The notes: generated from the sequence alone by a model not told the origin. Shown: positions 8,275 through 16,927, counted from the stretch's first letter. The stretch: DNA of 64,000 nt from Lachnospiraceae bacterium EP-SM-12S-S03 (GCA_020540725.1 JAJBSL010000010.1:1-64000), one strand, 5' to 3'. A program made the numbers and translations.

Positions 8275-9123
8275 ATGACAAAGAATTCAACATGCGATCA
8301 TCAGGTGGATTATTCCACAATTCCCGGTGATAGGATTTTACCATTTGTATTTTCCTTAAATATGGATGATTCCGTTTTCTATCCTTCTCAGGGAGAATAC
8401 CAGAAATTCTGTTACGATATCATGGGGGTTGGACAGGACACATCCCAGTATGCAGATCTGAGTCATTTTCTCTTTGGTATCTGCGAGAACATTAAAGAAA
8501 AGGATATTGCGGAAATTACGGTTTCCATTAACGGAGATCCTCAGACTGTGGTATGGGGAGAGAATGTGGAAATAAAAACACAGGATAAGACAGACAATCC
8601 TACGGGTTGTATCGGTCTAAAGTTTGATTTTCCGTTGAATAAGGTTCTGGGAATTATGCGGGTATGCATTTCTCTGAGAAATCCTTATAATATCGGGCCT
8701 GTAAATGTGTGTCTGTATGGCGGTGGAACAACAGCGACAGGATTGGCAATCTGTGGTCCGGTGTGCGGAGGTAATGAGCCTTGTGAGTCTACCTTCTATC
8801 AGAAAGAGACCGTTTGTGTGCCTGTGAAAGTGACTCCGTTTGCGAAGCCCGGAACGGCGAAGGCAACTTGTTGTGGTGAGCCGGTTGTAAGGCCGGGAGC
8901 ACAGTGTACCGGAAATCAAGAATCGTGTTCGTTTACGATTACGCAGAACCTCTGCGTGGAAATTCCAATTTCGTTTGGTGCAGTAATCGAGACAGGAAAG
9001 GCGGTTGTCCGGTGCGGAGATGTTTCCGAGACAGAATGTGATTGTTCTGAGGATATGCCTGAGAGAACAACGATAGAGCAGAGAAATGAAGAGATAAAAG
9101 AAAGACGTTTTTTCAACAGATAG
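8275..9123 (+). CDS. Cysteine-rich protein of unknown function, possible spore-surface structural protein
   Basis: This 282-residue protein has no signal peptide or membrane segment. Its N-terminal half (residues 1-125) looks like a mixed globular domain; the C-terminal half is dense in cysteine, including ICGPVCGGNEPC, ATCCGEP and CGDVSETECDC, with alternating Val/Thr stretches that suggest beta structure. I do not recognise a named family. Similar Cys-rich, Val-rich proteins in clostridia are often spore-coat or exosporium components, but that is analogy only. Upstream, TTGACA (8230-8235) could be a -35 box, and an AC (8216-8217), 16-base gap, CATA (8234-8237) arrangement resembles a sigma-K promoter. 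RBS AGAGGGTG precedes the ATG. Confidence 0.6.
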   Translation: MTKNSTCDHQVDYSTIPGDRILPFVFSLNMDDSVFYPSQGEYQKFCYDIMGVGQDTSQYADLSHFLFGICENIKEKDIAEITVSINGDPQTVVWGENVEIKTQDKTDNPTGCIGLKFDFPLNKVLGIMRVCISLRNPYNIGPVNVCLYGGGTTATGLAICGPVCGGNEPCESTFYQKETVCVPVKVTPFAKPGTAKATCCGEPVVRPGAQCTGNQESCSFTITQNLCVEIPISFGAVIETGKAVVRCGDVSETECDCSEDMPERTTIEQRNEEIKERRFFNR

Positions 9124-9143
9124 AAATGGAATAGAGTATATGT

Positions 9144-9180
9144 TAATGGCCGGAGGCAGATAGGGTGCTTCCGGCCATTA
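9144..9180. terminator. Bidirectional hairpin between convergent genes
   Basis: Arms 9144-9158 and 9166-9180 pair over 15 bases with one wobble around a 7-base loop. The structure ends on the stop codon of the minus-strand LysR gene and follows the Cys-rich gene by 20 bases, so it can serve both. Confidence 0.7.
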
Positions 9181-10071
9181 GCTGTTTTTGCCATTTTTAA
9201 CGGTTTCAATAAAACGAAGGACGTCTTCCGGTGCATTCAGACTATAAAGAATGCCATAAGGAATGCTGTATTCCCAGTTCACAGGAATTGTAATCAGTCC
9301 AGGATGTACTTCCTTCCAACATTCAATTGTCAGTAATACATTGCCGGTTTCAGCACAACGATTAAATACAGATAAATCATAAAATTGAGGAGTATCCTCA
9401 ATATGGATTTGAGGATGATTCTTTTCTAGATCATTTCGCATAAAGTCATTCACTCCGGAGTCACCTCTGCGGACCATCATCAATGTTTCTCCATACAAAT
9501 CTTCGATATCGATGCAGCTTTTGGATGAAAGACGATGTTCTCTTGACACTGCAATCATTTTCCGATATCTGCCAAGAGGCAGAAAATGGCAGAGTGACAG
9601 CCATGCTTTGGAATCACAGACCCCGATCAGAAAATCAAACTTTTCACCAAGTTCTTTGATCTCACATAGAATTCCTTCATGGTCATCTTCAAAAGGAACA
9701 AGGTGGAGTTTATAGTCGGGGAAACTTTGATTGAATGTATACCACAGATCCATAAAGGGCTTTGCCGGGTTTAGCAAAGAGGTACCTACGCAGAAGGTTG
9801 TGTCATAAGTATGTGTGGCAGCGATGGCGCTGGCAATGGATTTCTTGGAATAATCCATGATAAATCTGGCATCGCGGTAAATGACTTCGCCGGCGGGAGT
9901 CAGATGCACACCGGATGTTGTGCGTTCAATGAGTGTCACATTTAAGTGATCTTCTAAATTATTCATTTGTTTCATGATAGCGGTTGGTGATAGATGTAAG
10001 ATCTCTGCAGCCTTTGTAAAACTTCCACAGTCGGCAACTGCAGTAAATGTGTCAAGTAGTGGGTGATACAT
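9178..10071 (-). CDS. LysR family transcriptional regulator
   Basis: This 297-residue regulator opens with a winged helix-turn-helix (about residues 4-62: FTAVADCGSFTKAAEILHLS, then RTTSGVHLTPAG) and continues into a periplasmic-binding-type effector domain. The start at 10071 is supported by AAGGAGGAAGACG; an upstream in-frame extension crosses the palindrome at 10089-10115 and is rejected. It is divergent from a flavodoxin/NADPH-oxidoreductase cluster, the classic arrangement for LysR control, and the shared 118-base gap carries a perfect palindrome. It probably senses a redox or electrophile signal, given its targets; this is inference. Confidence 0.88.
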   Translation of the reverse strand: MYHPLLDTFTAVADCGSFTKAAEILHLSPTAIMKQMNNLEDHLNVTLIERTTSGVHLTPAGEVIYRDARFIMDYSKKSIASAIAATHTYDTTFCVGTSLLNPAKPFMDLWYTFNQSFPDYKLHLVPFEDDHEGILCEIKELGEKFDFLIGVCDSKAWLSLCHFLPLGRYRKMIAVSREHRLSSKSCIDIEDLYGETLMMVRRGDSGVNDFMRNDLEKNHPQIHIEDTPQFYDLSVFNRCAETGNVLLTIECWKEVHPGLITIPVNWEYSIPYGILYSLNAPEDVLRFIETVKNGKNS

Positions 10072-10088
10072 CGTCTTCCTCCTTTGTG

Positions 10089-10115
10089 ATTGTATAAACT
10101 TTTGGTTTATACAAT
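10089..10115. promoter_or_regulatory. Perfect palindrome in the LysR/flavodoxin divergent intergenic region
   Basis: ATTGTATAAAC (10089-10099) and GTTTATACAAT (10105-10115) are exact reverse complements around TTTTG. It lies 18 bases upstream of the LysR start and 75 bases before the flavodoxin start, and has the T-N11-A geometry of LysR sites. It is the best candidate operator for both transcripts. Confidence 0.65.
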
Positions 10116-10189
10116 AATAACATATCGGAGATTCCGGGTCAAGAAACAGAGTGCTATACTTTAGGCAGATGAAAGGAGGCGGTACTGAA

Positions 10190-10693
10190 ATGGCCAATAA
10201 ATTGGTGGTCTTTTACTCAAGGGCAGATGAGAACTATGTAAATGGTATGATAAAGACATTGGAGATCGGAAATACAGAAATAGTGGCAGGCATGATCCAA
10301 GAGTTGACGGGAGCAGATCTTTTCAAGATTGAGCAGGTAAAGTCCTATGCGAAAGATTATAACGAATGCATCGCACAGGCACAGGCGGATCAGCAAAGGG
10401 ATGCCAGGCCGGCATTGAAAGGATATCCGGAAACACTGGATGGATACGATGTAATCTATCTCGGATATCCAAATTATTGGAGCACAATGCCTATGGCTGT
10501 CTTTACATTTTTGGAGCATTTTCAGTGGGAAGGCAAGACGATCAAACCATTTTGTACACATGAAGGAAGCGGAATGGGCAGCAGTGTGCGTGATATAAAA
10601 AGTTTATGTCCCGATGCAAAAGTTGAGAAAGGACTTGCAATACGCGGAGGGAATGTAAGACAGGCAAAAGAGGAAATAGAGAATTGGATTTAA
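10190..10693 (+). CDS. Flavodoxin family protein
   Basis: This 167-residue protein begins LVVFYSRADEN, the phosphate-binding loop strand of the flavodoxin_4 group, and contains the later flavin-contact blocks IYLGYPNYWSTMPM and CTHEGSGMGSS. It would bind FMN and shuttle electrons in the cytoplasm. The start at 10190 follows AAAGGAGGCGG; an in-frame ATG at 10151 has no ribosome site. It is the first gene of a short plus-strand cluster with an FMN reductase and two decayed redox genes, divergent from its likely LysR regulator. Confidence 0.85.
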   Translation: MANKLVVFYSRADENYVNGMIKTLEIGNTEIVAGMIQELTGADLFKIEQVKSYAKDYNECIAQAQADQQRDARPALKGYPETLDGYDVIYLGYPNYWSTMPMAVFTFLEHFQWEGKTIKPFCTHEGSGMGSSVRDIKSLCPDAKVEKGLAIRGGNVRQAKEEIENWI

Positions 10694-10710
10694 CAGGAGG
10701 AGGCAGGAGC

Positions 10711-11247
10711 ATGAAACAGGTATTGATCATTTCGGCAAGTCCGAGAAGAAACGGAAACTCAGATATTTTGTGCGATCAATTTGCACAAGGGGCGAAAGAA
10801 TGTGGACATCATGTGGAAAAGGTATTTCTTGCAGAAAAGCAGATAGGGTATTGTCGTGGATGCGGAGTCTGCAATACGACCCACACGTGTGTCCAAAAAG
10901 ATGATATGGCAGAAATCCTTGATAAAATGGTAAAGGCTGATGTGATCGTTTTAGCAACACCGGTATATTTTTACACAATGGATGGACAGTTGAAAACATT
11001 TATAGACCGTACCGTTCCGAGATATACTGAAATTACGAACAAAGATTTTTACTTTATACTCACAGCGGCAGATACAGAAAAAGAAAACCTTGCACGTATC
11101 ATGGAGGAATTCAGAGGATTTACGGAAGATTGTCTCAGTGGAGCAAGAGAAGCAGGTATTATTTACGGTGTCGGAGCCTGGGAAAAGGGCGAGATCAAAA
11201 GGACGCCGGCATATGAAGAAGCTTATGAGATGGGGAAAAATATATAG
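10711..11247 (+). CDS. NAD(P)H-dependent FMN reductase / flavodoxin-fold oxidoreductase
   Basis: This 178-residue protein has the N-terminal flavin phosphate loop ISASPRRNGNSD, a Cys-rich segment CRGCGVCNTTHTC typical of the iron-sulfur-flavoprotein-like or multimeric flavodoxin group, and VLATPVYFYTMDGQLKTFIDR in the middle. It would reduce FMN or quinone-like acceptors. It starts 17 bases after the flavodoxin stop with AGGAGGAGG upstream and is probably cotranscribed. The pairing with a flavodoxin under a LysR regulator suggests a redox-stress or xenobiotic reduction role, which is inferred. Confidence 0.85.
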   Translation: MKQVLIISASPRRNGNSDILCDQFAQGAKECGHHVEKVFLAEKQIGYCRGCGVCNTTHTCVQKDDMAEILDKMVKADVIVLATPVYFYTMDGQLKTFIDRTVPRYTEITNKDFYFILTAADTEKENLARIMEEFRGFTEDCLSGAREAGIIYGVGAWEKGEIKRTPAYEEAYEMGKNI

Positions 11248-11273
11248 ACAGAACACAGACAGGAGGAATTACG

Positions 11274-11816
11274 ATGGAATATGTAACATTGGCAAATGGT
11301 GTGAAAATGCCGATTTTAGGATACGGCGTTTATCAGGTGACAAAAGAAGAATGCGAGCGCTGTGTGCTTGATGCGCTGGAGGCAGGATATAGACATATCG
11401 ACACGGCGCAGGCATACTTTAATGAGGAAGAAGTCGGGGCTGCGATAGAAAAATCCGGTGTGCCAAGAGAAGAGGTTTTTCTCACGACAAAAGTATGGCT
11501 GGAGCATTATGGATATGAGCAGGCAAAGGCATCTGTGCTGGAATCACTTCGCAAACTCAAAACGGGCTATATAGATCTTTTCCCACGGGAACTGGCAAAG
11601 ATTACAGGCATTGGATATTCGACAATCAAAATATCATTTGATATCCTGTGTCTGGCTGTAACTGCAGGAATGACCGGGCTGTTTCTGGGAGATTTGAAAG
11701 GGCTTGGAATCGGCACCATTCTGGCGGCATTTACAATGGGAAAAGTGATCGGAGGAATCGGCGACTGGTTGGACAAACGGATGGAGTTTGTTTCCTTTAT
11801 TGCGGAGAAAAATTAG
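11274..11816 (+). pseudogene. In-frame chimera: aldo/keto reductase N-terminus fused to YczE/YitT-type membrane protein C-terminus
   Basis: Residues 1-101 are the N-terminal third of an aldo/keto reductase, with GYGVYQV, the catalytic Asp and Tyr in HIDTAQAY and Lys in TTKVW. At about residue 102 (nt 11576-11585) homology switches abruptly to the C-terminal half of a YczE/YyaS/YitT membrane protein, recognisable from ELAKITGIGYSTIKISFD and the glycine-rich helices GIGTILAAF and GKVIGGIG. The reductase's catalytic His and NADP-binding C-terminus and the transporter's N-terminal helices are gone. A deletion of roughly one kilobase that kept the frame explains this. Good RBS GGAGGAATTACG remains, so a 180-residue product could still be made but should lack reductase activity. 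Confidence 0.75.
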
Positions 11817-11832
11817 AAGTGAGGTGTGCAGG

Positions 11833-12054
11833 ATGGGAAAGTTTGTGATTGGCGTTACTTATACGGTAAAACCGGGATTGAGGGAGGAGTTCATGCAGAA
11901 AGTTCATTTGAATCAGCCTCATATGGAGCTGATTAAAGCTATGAAAAACTCTTATGTAGTGGATACTCATGTAGAGGAACATTTCTATGGTACATTATGG
12001 AATCAAAAATTGAAGTATCTGGATATGCTCAGTGCATTAAAATCGGTTGAATAA
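11833..12054 (+). pseudogene. Antibiotic biosynthesis monooxygenase-like gene with internal deletion
   Basis: The 73-residue frame starts like an ABM-domain protein (FVIGVTYTVKPGLREEFMQK) and then jumps at about residue 25 to a block like that domain's C-terminal end (HLNQPHMELIKAMKNSYVVD). The middle strands and helix, about 40-50 residues, are missing. The last 20 residues (HFYGTLWNQKL onward) do not resemble the family and look like run-on past an original stop. It follows another deletion product by 16 bases, so the whole tail of this cluster is decaying. Family assignment rests on motif resemblance only. Confidence 0.5.
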
Positions 12055-12064
12055 AGAAATCCAA

Positions 12065-12101
12065 CGAGACACGAATGACGTTTTGTCATTTCAGTGTCTC
12101 G
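12065..12101. terminator. Hairpin terminator between convergent operons
   Basis: CGAGACAC plus GAATGAC on the left pair with GTCATT and GTGTCTCG on the right around GTTTT. It separates the plus-strand redox cluster from the minus-strand acyltransferase operon and extends into the 3' end of the latter. Confidence 0.7.
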
Positions 12102-13186
12102 CTGTGGTTTAAGACGGATGTGCTGTAAAGGAACAAAACATCCTGACTTTTAAAGTCGATCAGTGATGGAAGAGAATAGCTTGGAAGGTAGCGGATATCC
12201 AATAAAGTGATTTTTTTGTATCCCGTAGCCAAAAACGGTGCAATGGAACTTCCGAAAGAATCCCGGAAAATAATCAATTCCCGATTGGTCTGTGCAGACG
12301 GATTTTCAATTGTAATATAAGACAGAGATCCCGATAAGAAAAGTTCATACGGATCACGGCCTTCCCCTTTTTCAAAATCATACATGGAAATCTCGCGGTT
12401 ATTTTGATGGTCAAACACATGGCATTTTTCAAACGCAGGATTTGTCAGGTAATAGAGTGGTTCACCGGAAAGAGAACGAGCTGACTGTTCTGCATAAGCA
12501 CCGCGAAATGTTTTCGTAAATTGATGTTTGTCAAAATCTTCTGTGATAGTAACACCCATGGAATCGGCAAGATGATTTGCAACATCCGTGAGATGCTCCT
12601 GGCGCCAATGTGGATCCGTCTGGTAATAATCTTTGAAATCCAAAAGAGATGTAATATCGATATAGTGCATCTGTGGATTTTCATTCTGCATTGTCTGGAA
12701 AAATTGAGGATAGTCCATTGCCAGTACAGAAGGATCTTTTTGGAGAAAGTAGTTTTTATCCGGAATGATGGAAAGGTAAATATTTTCCGTATTTCCCTTC
12801 AAACAAGTTTCATAAATGCGTTGAAACACTTTGGAAGCATGTTCCAAAGACGCTTCATTCATTGGGTATTCCATGGCAATTACCGAGTCATTTTTAAAAT
12901 ACAAGCCTTCCAGATCAGATTTACGAAGTAAATCGAGAGAAATACCAGAATATAGTCGGCGGAACGATTCCCGAAGAGGAAACTGGTCTACCGCATAATC
13001 ATCAAACTCTTTCATAAATTTTCCGGAGAGCAAGGTGTCTGCAGTAAACTTTGGAAACTGCTGGAGAGGACGTCTTTCACTTAGAGAAATTTTGTCTGCC
13101 GGTTTTATGAAACATCTGATAGAAAAAGAAAATATCAGAATAGATACGGCAAGAATTACAAATCTGTTTTTCCATTGATTTGACAT
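12086..13186 (-). CDS. DHHW-family / AlgX-AlgJ-like SGNH-fold membrane-anchored protein
   Basis: This 366-residue protein has one N-terminal membrane anchor (about residues 8-26) and an extracytoplasmic domain. The block ending in YYQTDPHWRQEHL corresponds to the Asp-x-His-His/Trp motif of DHHW proteins, and FRDSFGSS supplies the likely catalytic Ser block of the AlgX/AlgJ type. These proteins partner with MBOAT acyltransferases to move acetyl groups onto polysaccharide outside the cell. It lies 15 bases after the MBOAT stop codon with AAGGAGG upstream, third gene of the operon. The polymer acted on is not identifiable here. Confidence 0.82.
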   Translation of the reverse strand: MSNQWKNRFVILAVSILIFSFSIRCFIKPADKISLSERRPLQQFPKFTADTLLSGKFMKEFDDYAVDQFPLRESFRRLYSGISLDLLRKSDLEGLYFKNDSVIAMEYPMNEASLEHASKVFQRIYETCLKGNTENIYLSIIPDKNYFLQKDPSVLAMDYPQFFQTMQNENPQMHYIDITSLLDFKDYYQTDPHWRQEHLTDVANHLADSMGVTITEDFDKHQFTKTFRGAYAEQSARSLSGEPLYYLTNPAFEKCHVFDHQNNREISMYDFEKGEGRDPYELFLSGSLSYITIENPSAQTNRELIIFRDSFGSSIAPFLATGYKKITLLDIRYLPSYSLPSLIDFKSQDVLFLYSTSVLNHSETLK

Positions 13187-13201
13187 GCAGAGTTCCTCCT
13201 T

Positions 13202-14590
13202 CTAAAATCGAAAATATAAAAACGGATTGTAAGAATCCTGAATGAGATATGCGTTTACCATCAACATGAGAAGAACAAGGATAGCAGGTTCCAATATGTT
13301 GAGAAGGCGGTTTGCCCGAGGTTTTTCTCGAAAATTTTCTATTAGTTGTTTCGGAAGCGAAGTTGTACCAATGGCGGAAATCATCAGTGTAAGGCTGTAA
13401 CTTCTTAAATAATAGAGAAACTCATTTGACACAAGAGGCATAGTTCCACCGGTAAACATGATTTTTAAGGATTCAAAAGCTTCGTTTATGGAAGAAGCAT
13501 TGAAGATTACAAAGCTTACAGTTACCGCAAGTATTACATAAATGTGGGAAAAGATCGTATGTTTTTGCAAAAATGTGGATAACTTTTCTTTTTCCGCAAT
13601 AAGCAAAAGTGCAAACAACATTCCCCAAATGACAAAATTCCAGGAAGCGCCATGCCACAATCCGGTCAAAAACCATACGATTGCAATATTCAGGAACCAA
13701 CGGGGCTTTTTCACCCGATTTCCTCCCAATGGAATATAGACATAATCCCGAAACCAAGAACCAAGTGTCATATGCCAACGTCTCCAAAATTCCGTAATAC
13801 TCTTGGACAGATATGGGTAATGGAAGTTTTCTTGGAACCGGAATCCAAAGATATTTCCAAGGCCGACCGCCATATCGCTGTATCCGGAAAAATCAAAATA
13901 GATTTGCAGTGCAAAGGCAAATGCATAGAGCCAGTAATACAAAACAGAACGGTCTGTGGAATTTTGAAAGGTATTGCAAAGTTCTCCGAGGGAGTTGGCC
14001 AAAAGTACTTTCTTGGATAATCCGAAGATGAACATCCGAATTCCAAGTGCAGTTTTCTCTATAGAATGTTCCCGGCTTTCAAGTTGTAATGCAATATCTT
14101 TATACCGCACGATTGGTCCTGCAATCAGTTGGGGGAACATGGATACATATGCGCCGAATGAAATCAAATTTTTTTGTGCAGAGCAATCATTCCGATATAC
14201 ATCAATCAGATAGCTTATAATCTGAAATGTATAAAAACTAATCCCGATCGGCAGTGTCACATGAAGCAGAGGCAGCGAAAGCCCCAAAGCATTGATGTTC
14301 TCGATCAGAAAATCTGCATACTTAAAATAGATCAGAAATCCCAGGTGGATACAACAAGAGGCAGCTAACATGAAGCGGGAATGACGTCCTTTTTCAATGA
14401 GCAGCCCCTCAATGTAGCCAAGCAGGATGGAAAGAGCCATCAGAAAAATATAAGTCGGCTCTCCCCAGGAATAAAATGCCAGGCTAAATAAAAGTAAAAT
14501 AAGGTTTTTGAACCGGAATGGTACGCAAAAATAACAAACCAGCACGAGGGGCAGAAAATAGTATAAAAATGGAATACTTGAAAATACCAT
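13202..14590 (-). CDS. MBOAT family O-acyltransferase (AlgI/DltB-like)
   Basis: This 462-residue polytopic protein has about ten or more membrane segments. The conserved core WRRWHMTLGSWFRDYVYIPLGG and the active-site His in FLTGLWHGASWNF identify the AlgI branch of membrane-bound O-acyltransferases. It would pass acyl groups from a cytoplasmic donor across the membrane to the DHHW protein encoded next. Its ATG at 14590 begins within two bases of the upstream lipoprotein stop, indicating translational coupling. Substrate is inferred to be a cell-surface glycan; the cluster lacks a dlt set, so teichoic acid D-alanylation is less likely. Confidence 0.9.
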   Translation of the reverse strand: MVFSSIPFLYYFLPLVLVCYFCVPFRFKNLILLLFSLAFYSWGEPTYIFLMALSILLGYIEGLLIEKGRHSRFMLAASCCIHLGFLIYFKYADFLIENINALGLSLPLLHVTLPIGISFYTFQIISYLIDVYRNDCSAQKNLISFGAYVSMFPQLIAGPIVRYKDIALQLESREHSIEKTALGIRMFIFGLSKKVLLANSLGELCNTFQNSTDRSVLYYWLYAFAFALQIYFDFSGYSDMAVGLGNIFGFRFQENFHYPYLSKSITEFWRRWHMTLGSWFRDYVYIPLGGNRVKKPRWFLNIAIVWFLTGLWHGASWNFVIWGMLFALLLIAEKEKLSTFLQKHTIFSHIYVILAVTVSFVIFNASSINEAFESLKIMFTGGTMPLVSNEFLYYLRSYSLTLMISAIGTTSLPKQLIENFREKPRANRLLNILEPAILVLLMLMVNAYLIQDSYNPFLYFRF

Positions 14591-14591
14591 A

Positions 14592-15155
14592 TTACAGATT
14601 CTCTTCCGCTAAAATTTCCGCAGATGGATACTGCTTCGTCAATTGTGTTTTGAAGTATTTTATAAGGTCTGCATTGCCAAATGCAGAGACAATGTAATCG
14701 TCGTTAATCTGAGCGAGGAAAAATACCTCGGGAAATCCGCACATCCACTGATTGTTCAGCACAGATTCTTTTAAAGAATCCGAAAAGGTATCCAGATTGT
14801 CTGGATCAGACAAATGAAAGGCGGATCCGGTAAATGTATTTGCGTTCATTGCGTGAATCAGACTTGCGGCATCATCAATCAATCCGGCATCATCTTCCGG
14901 GACAATAAGCAGGGAACGTAAGCTTTCCGTATCTTTGACATCAAATGTTCCGGGTGCATTATCTGTCGAATGGTTCGGATCTCCGCCCATTGCTGCAAAC
15001 TTGTTCTCCTCTGCATAGGAATTCCAAACGGTTGTCAGAATTTCGGAAGCATCTTTGACAGATGTGGTGTCACTGTTTTCAGTTTGTTTTTTTGCACAGC
15101 CTGCCAATGAAACTGTCAAAAGGAAGGCTAACATGAGAGAAAAAAATTTTTTCAT
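14592..15155 (-). CDS. Lipoprotein of unknown function, first gene of the acyltransferase operon
   Basis: This 187-residue protein has a lipoprotein signal peptide with lipobox LAGC (Cys at about residue 20), then a low-complexity linker and a small acidic domain. No enzyme motif is evident. It starts after AAAAGGAGACG and its stop overlaps the RBS zone of the MBOAT gene. Anchored outside the membrane, it could assist the MBOAT/DHHW pair, but that rests only on position. Confidence 0.75.
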   Translation of the reverse strand: MKKFFSLMLAFLLTVSLAGCAKKQTENSDTTSVKDASEILTTVWNSYAEENKFAAMGGDPNHSTDNAPGTFDVKDTESLRSLLIVPEDDAGLIDDAASLIHAMNANTFTGSAFHLSDPDNLDTFSDSLKESVLNNQWMCGFPEVFFLAQINDDYIVSAFGNADLIKYFKTQLTKQYPSAEILAEENL

Positions 15156-15221
15156 AACGTCTCCTTTTCTATGATTTATTTTGTGCTTCCATTGTAACAG
15201 AGTCGGAAGAAAATAGCCAGA

Positions 15222-16568
15222 CTATTCGATTTCGTCTACCTTCCAGGCAGAGCTTTTGACAAGGCTCATATTTCTTACGAAATGGATGAGGCAGCAAATC
15301 CCCATAACCATTATGGCAACAACAACCCATCCAAGGCCAAGAGAATAGAGTGGAAGAGTATGGAAAAGTCTGCTTACGATGCCAAGATGCAGCCCGATAT
15401 TTTCCACTGCATAAACGATGCTGACGACTCCCACAGCGCCGATGGTACATGGATAAATGAACGCGACATTTTTCAATGCGCTATCGCATAATCCCAGAAC
15501 AATCAGCATAATAGAGATCGGATAAATCGCATCCAGCACCGGAACGGAAATACTTAAAATCATATCCAGTCCCTGATTGCAGATCAGGAACGAAAATCCC
15601 GTAATCAACAATACCCATTGACGATAAGAAAGCTTATTTGTCAATGTGGAAAAATACTGTGAAATGGAGGTGATCAATCCAACACAGGTGGTCAGACAGG
15701 CCAATGTAAAGATTGTTGCCAGGAGAATAGCTCCGGTATCACCAAATAATTCATGAACGATGCAGCGTAAAGTCCAGGCTCCGTTTTCCTGGATCGGGAA
15801 CACACCGGAAGATCCCATTCCCATATAAGCGAGAATCAAATAAATGCAGGCCAAAATTGATCCGGCAAAAATTCCTGTCATAATTGTATATTTCATAACG
15901 CCTTTTTTTCCTTTGACACCAAGACCACTGATTGTAGTGGCGATTACAAGACCAAAGTTCAAAGCGGCAATGGTATCCATCGTCAGATATCCTTCTAAAA
16001 ATCCTTTTACAAGAGGATTGGTGCGGTAACTTTCCTGAGCCGGTGAAATATGTACCGTACCCTTGGCTAAAAAGCTGAAGAATACGAAGAGAAGTAGAAA
16101 TAATAAAGTCGGGGTTAAAAATTTTCCGATTCGTTCTACTAATTTATTTGGGGTCAAAGCAAGCCAGCCGGCGATGATAAAGAATACCAAAGAAAACAGT
16201 AACATAAATACAGTGAGATTAGCTTCTTTTGGCATATAAGGGGCAACCGCCATTTCAAAAGGTAATGAGGCAGCTCGCGGGATTCCAAGTCCCGGTCCGA
16301 TGGAAAGATAAATTAAAATGGTAAATGCGATGGCAAATTTAGGGTTGACTTTTTGTGCAAGTTTTTGCAGTCCGTCAAATTTAGCAACAACAATTACGCC
16401 AAGGACAGGCAAGGCAACGGCTGTAATTAAGAATGTTGCAATCGCAAGAGGCGTTTTGCTGCCTGCATTTTGTCCCAAAAACGGAGGGAAAATTAAATTT
16501 CCTGCGCCGAAGAAAAGGGAAAACAGCATAAAGCTTACCAATAAAATCTGTTTCTTTTTAAGTTTCAT
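15222..16568 (-). CDS. brnQ: Branched-chain amino acid carrier BrnQ (LIVCS family)
   Basis: This 448-residue membrane protein has about twelve hydrophobic segments. The N-terminal LFSLFFGAGNLIFPP and following GIPRAASLPFE segments are characteristic of the sodium-coupled leucine/isoleucine/valine carriers. The start at 16568 has AGGAGGACTACT directly before it; a longer frame from 16637 enters the leader. A T-box leader upstream (16654-16920) indicates control by uncharged tRNA, which independently supports an amino-acid import role. It is transcribed alone, and the lipoprotein operon begins 66 bases after its stop codon. Confidence 0.92.
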   Translation of the reverse strand: MKLKKKQILLVSFMLFSLFFGAGNLIFPPFLGQNAGSKTPLAIATFLITAVALPVLGVIVVAKFDGLQKLAQKVNPKFAIAFTILIYLSIGPGLGIPRAASLPFEMAVAPYMPKEANLTVFMLLFSLVFFIIAGWLALTPNKLVERIGKFLTPTLLFLLLFVFFSFLAKGTVHISPAQESYRTNPLVKGFLEGYLTMDTIAALNFGLVIATTISGLGVKGKKGVMKYTIMTGIFAGSILACIYLILAYMGMGSSGVFPIQENGAWTLRCIVHELFGDTGAILLATIFTLACLTTCVGLITSISQYFSTLTNKLSYRQWVLLITGFSFLICNQGLDMILSISVPVLDAIYPISIMLIVLGLCDSALKNVAFIYPCTIGAVGVVSIVYAVENIGLHLGIVSRLFHTLPLYSLGLGWVVVAIMVMGICCLIHFVRNMSLVKSSAWKVDEIE

Positions 16569-16653
16569 AGTAGTCCTCCTTAGATAAAAAGATTGTGTGG
16601 AACGAAATTCTTGCGCGAGTGGTTTATTACATAGCATTTAATTTTCCTATGCA

Positions 16654-16920
16654 ATAAAAAAACCGCCCTTATCAAAAGGACGATTGTTCACCGTGGTACC
16701 ACCTTAATTCCTGAGAAAATCTCAGCTCATATCCGCATCCTCTAATGCGTGTCACCTATAACGTGGCTTTACTCCGGCGCTCCTACTTTGTTTCAGTTTG
16801 CTTCTCAGGGATGATTTTGTCGTACAGGTTCATTAGCAGTTTCCACCAACCACTGCCTCTCTGAAAAATCCGCTGCAGATTACTTGTTCCCATCAAATGA
16901 ATTTCGTGGAATTGTTAAAT
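16654..16920 (-). promoter_or_regulatory. T-box leader with terminator/antiterminator, probable Ile specifier
   Basis: On the minus strand the conserved antiterminator bulge GGTGGTACCACG lies at 16692-16703, followed by a terminator hairpin CGTCCTT/AAGGGCG (about 16664-16682) and a run of seven T. Further upstream are stem I elements, including GGCAGTGGTTGGTGGAAAC and the segment ACAAAATCATCCC, in which ATC followed by A fits an isoleucine specifier. With brnQ next, low charged tRNA-Ile would allow read-through. The specifier choice is inferred by eye; the T-box itself is clear. Confidence 0.92.
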
Positions 16921-16927
16921 TGAGTGT

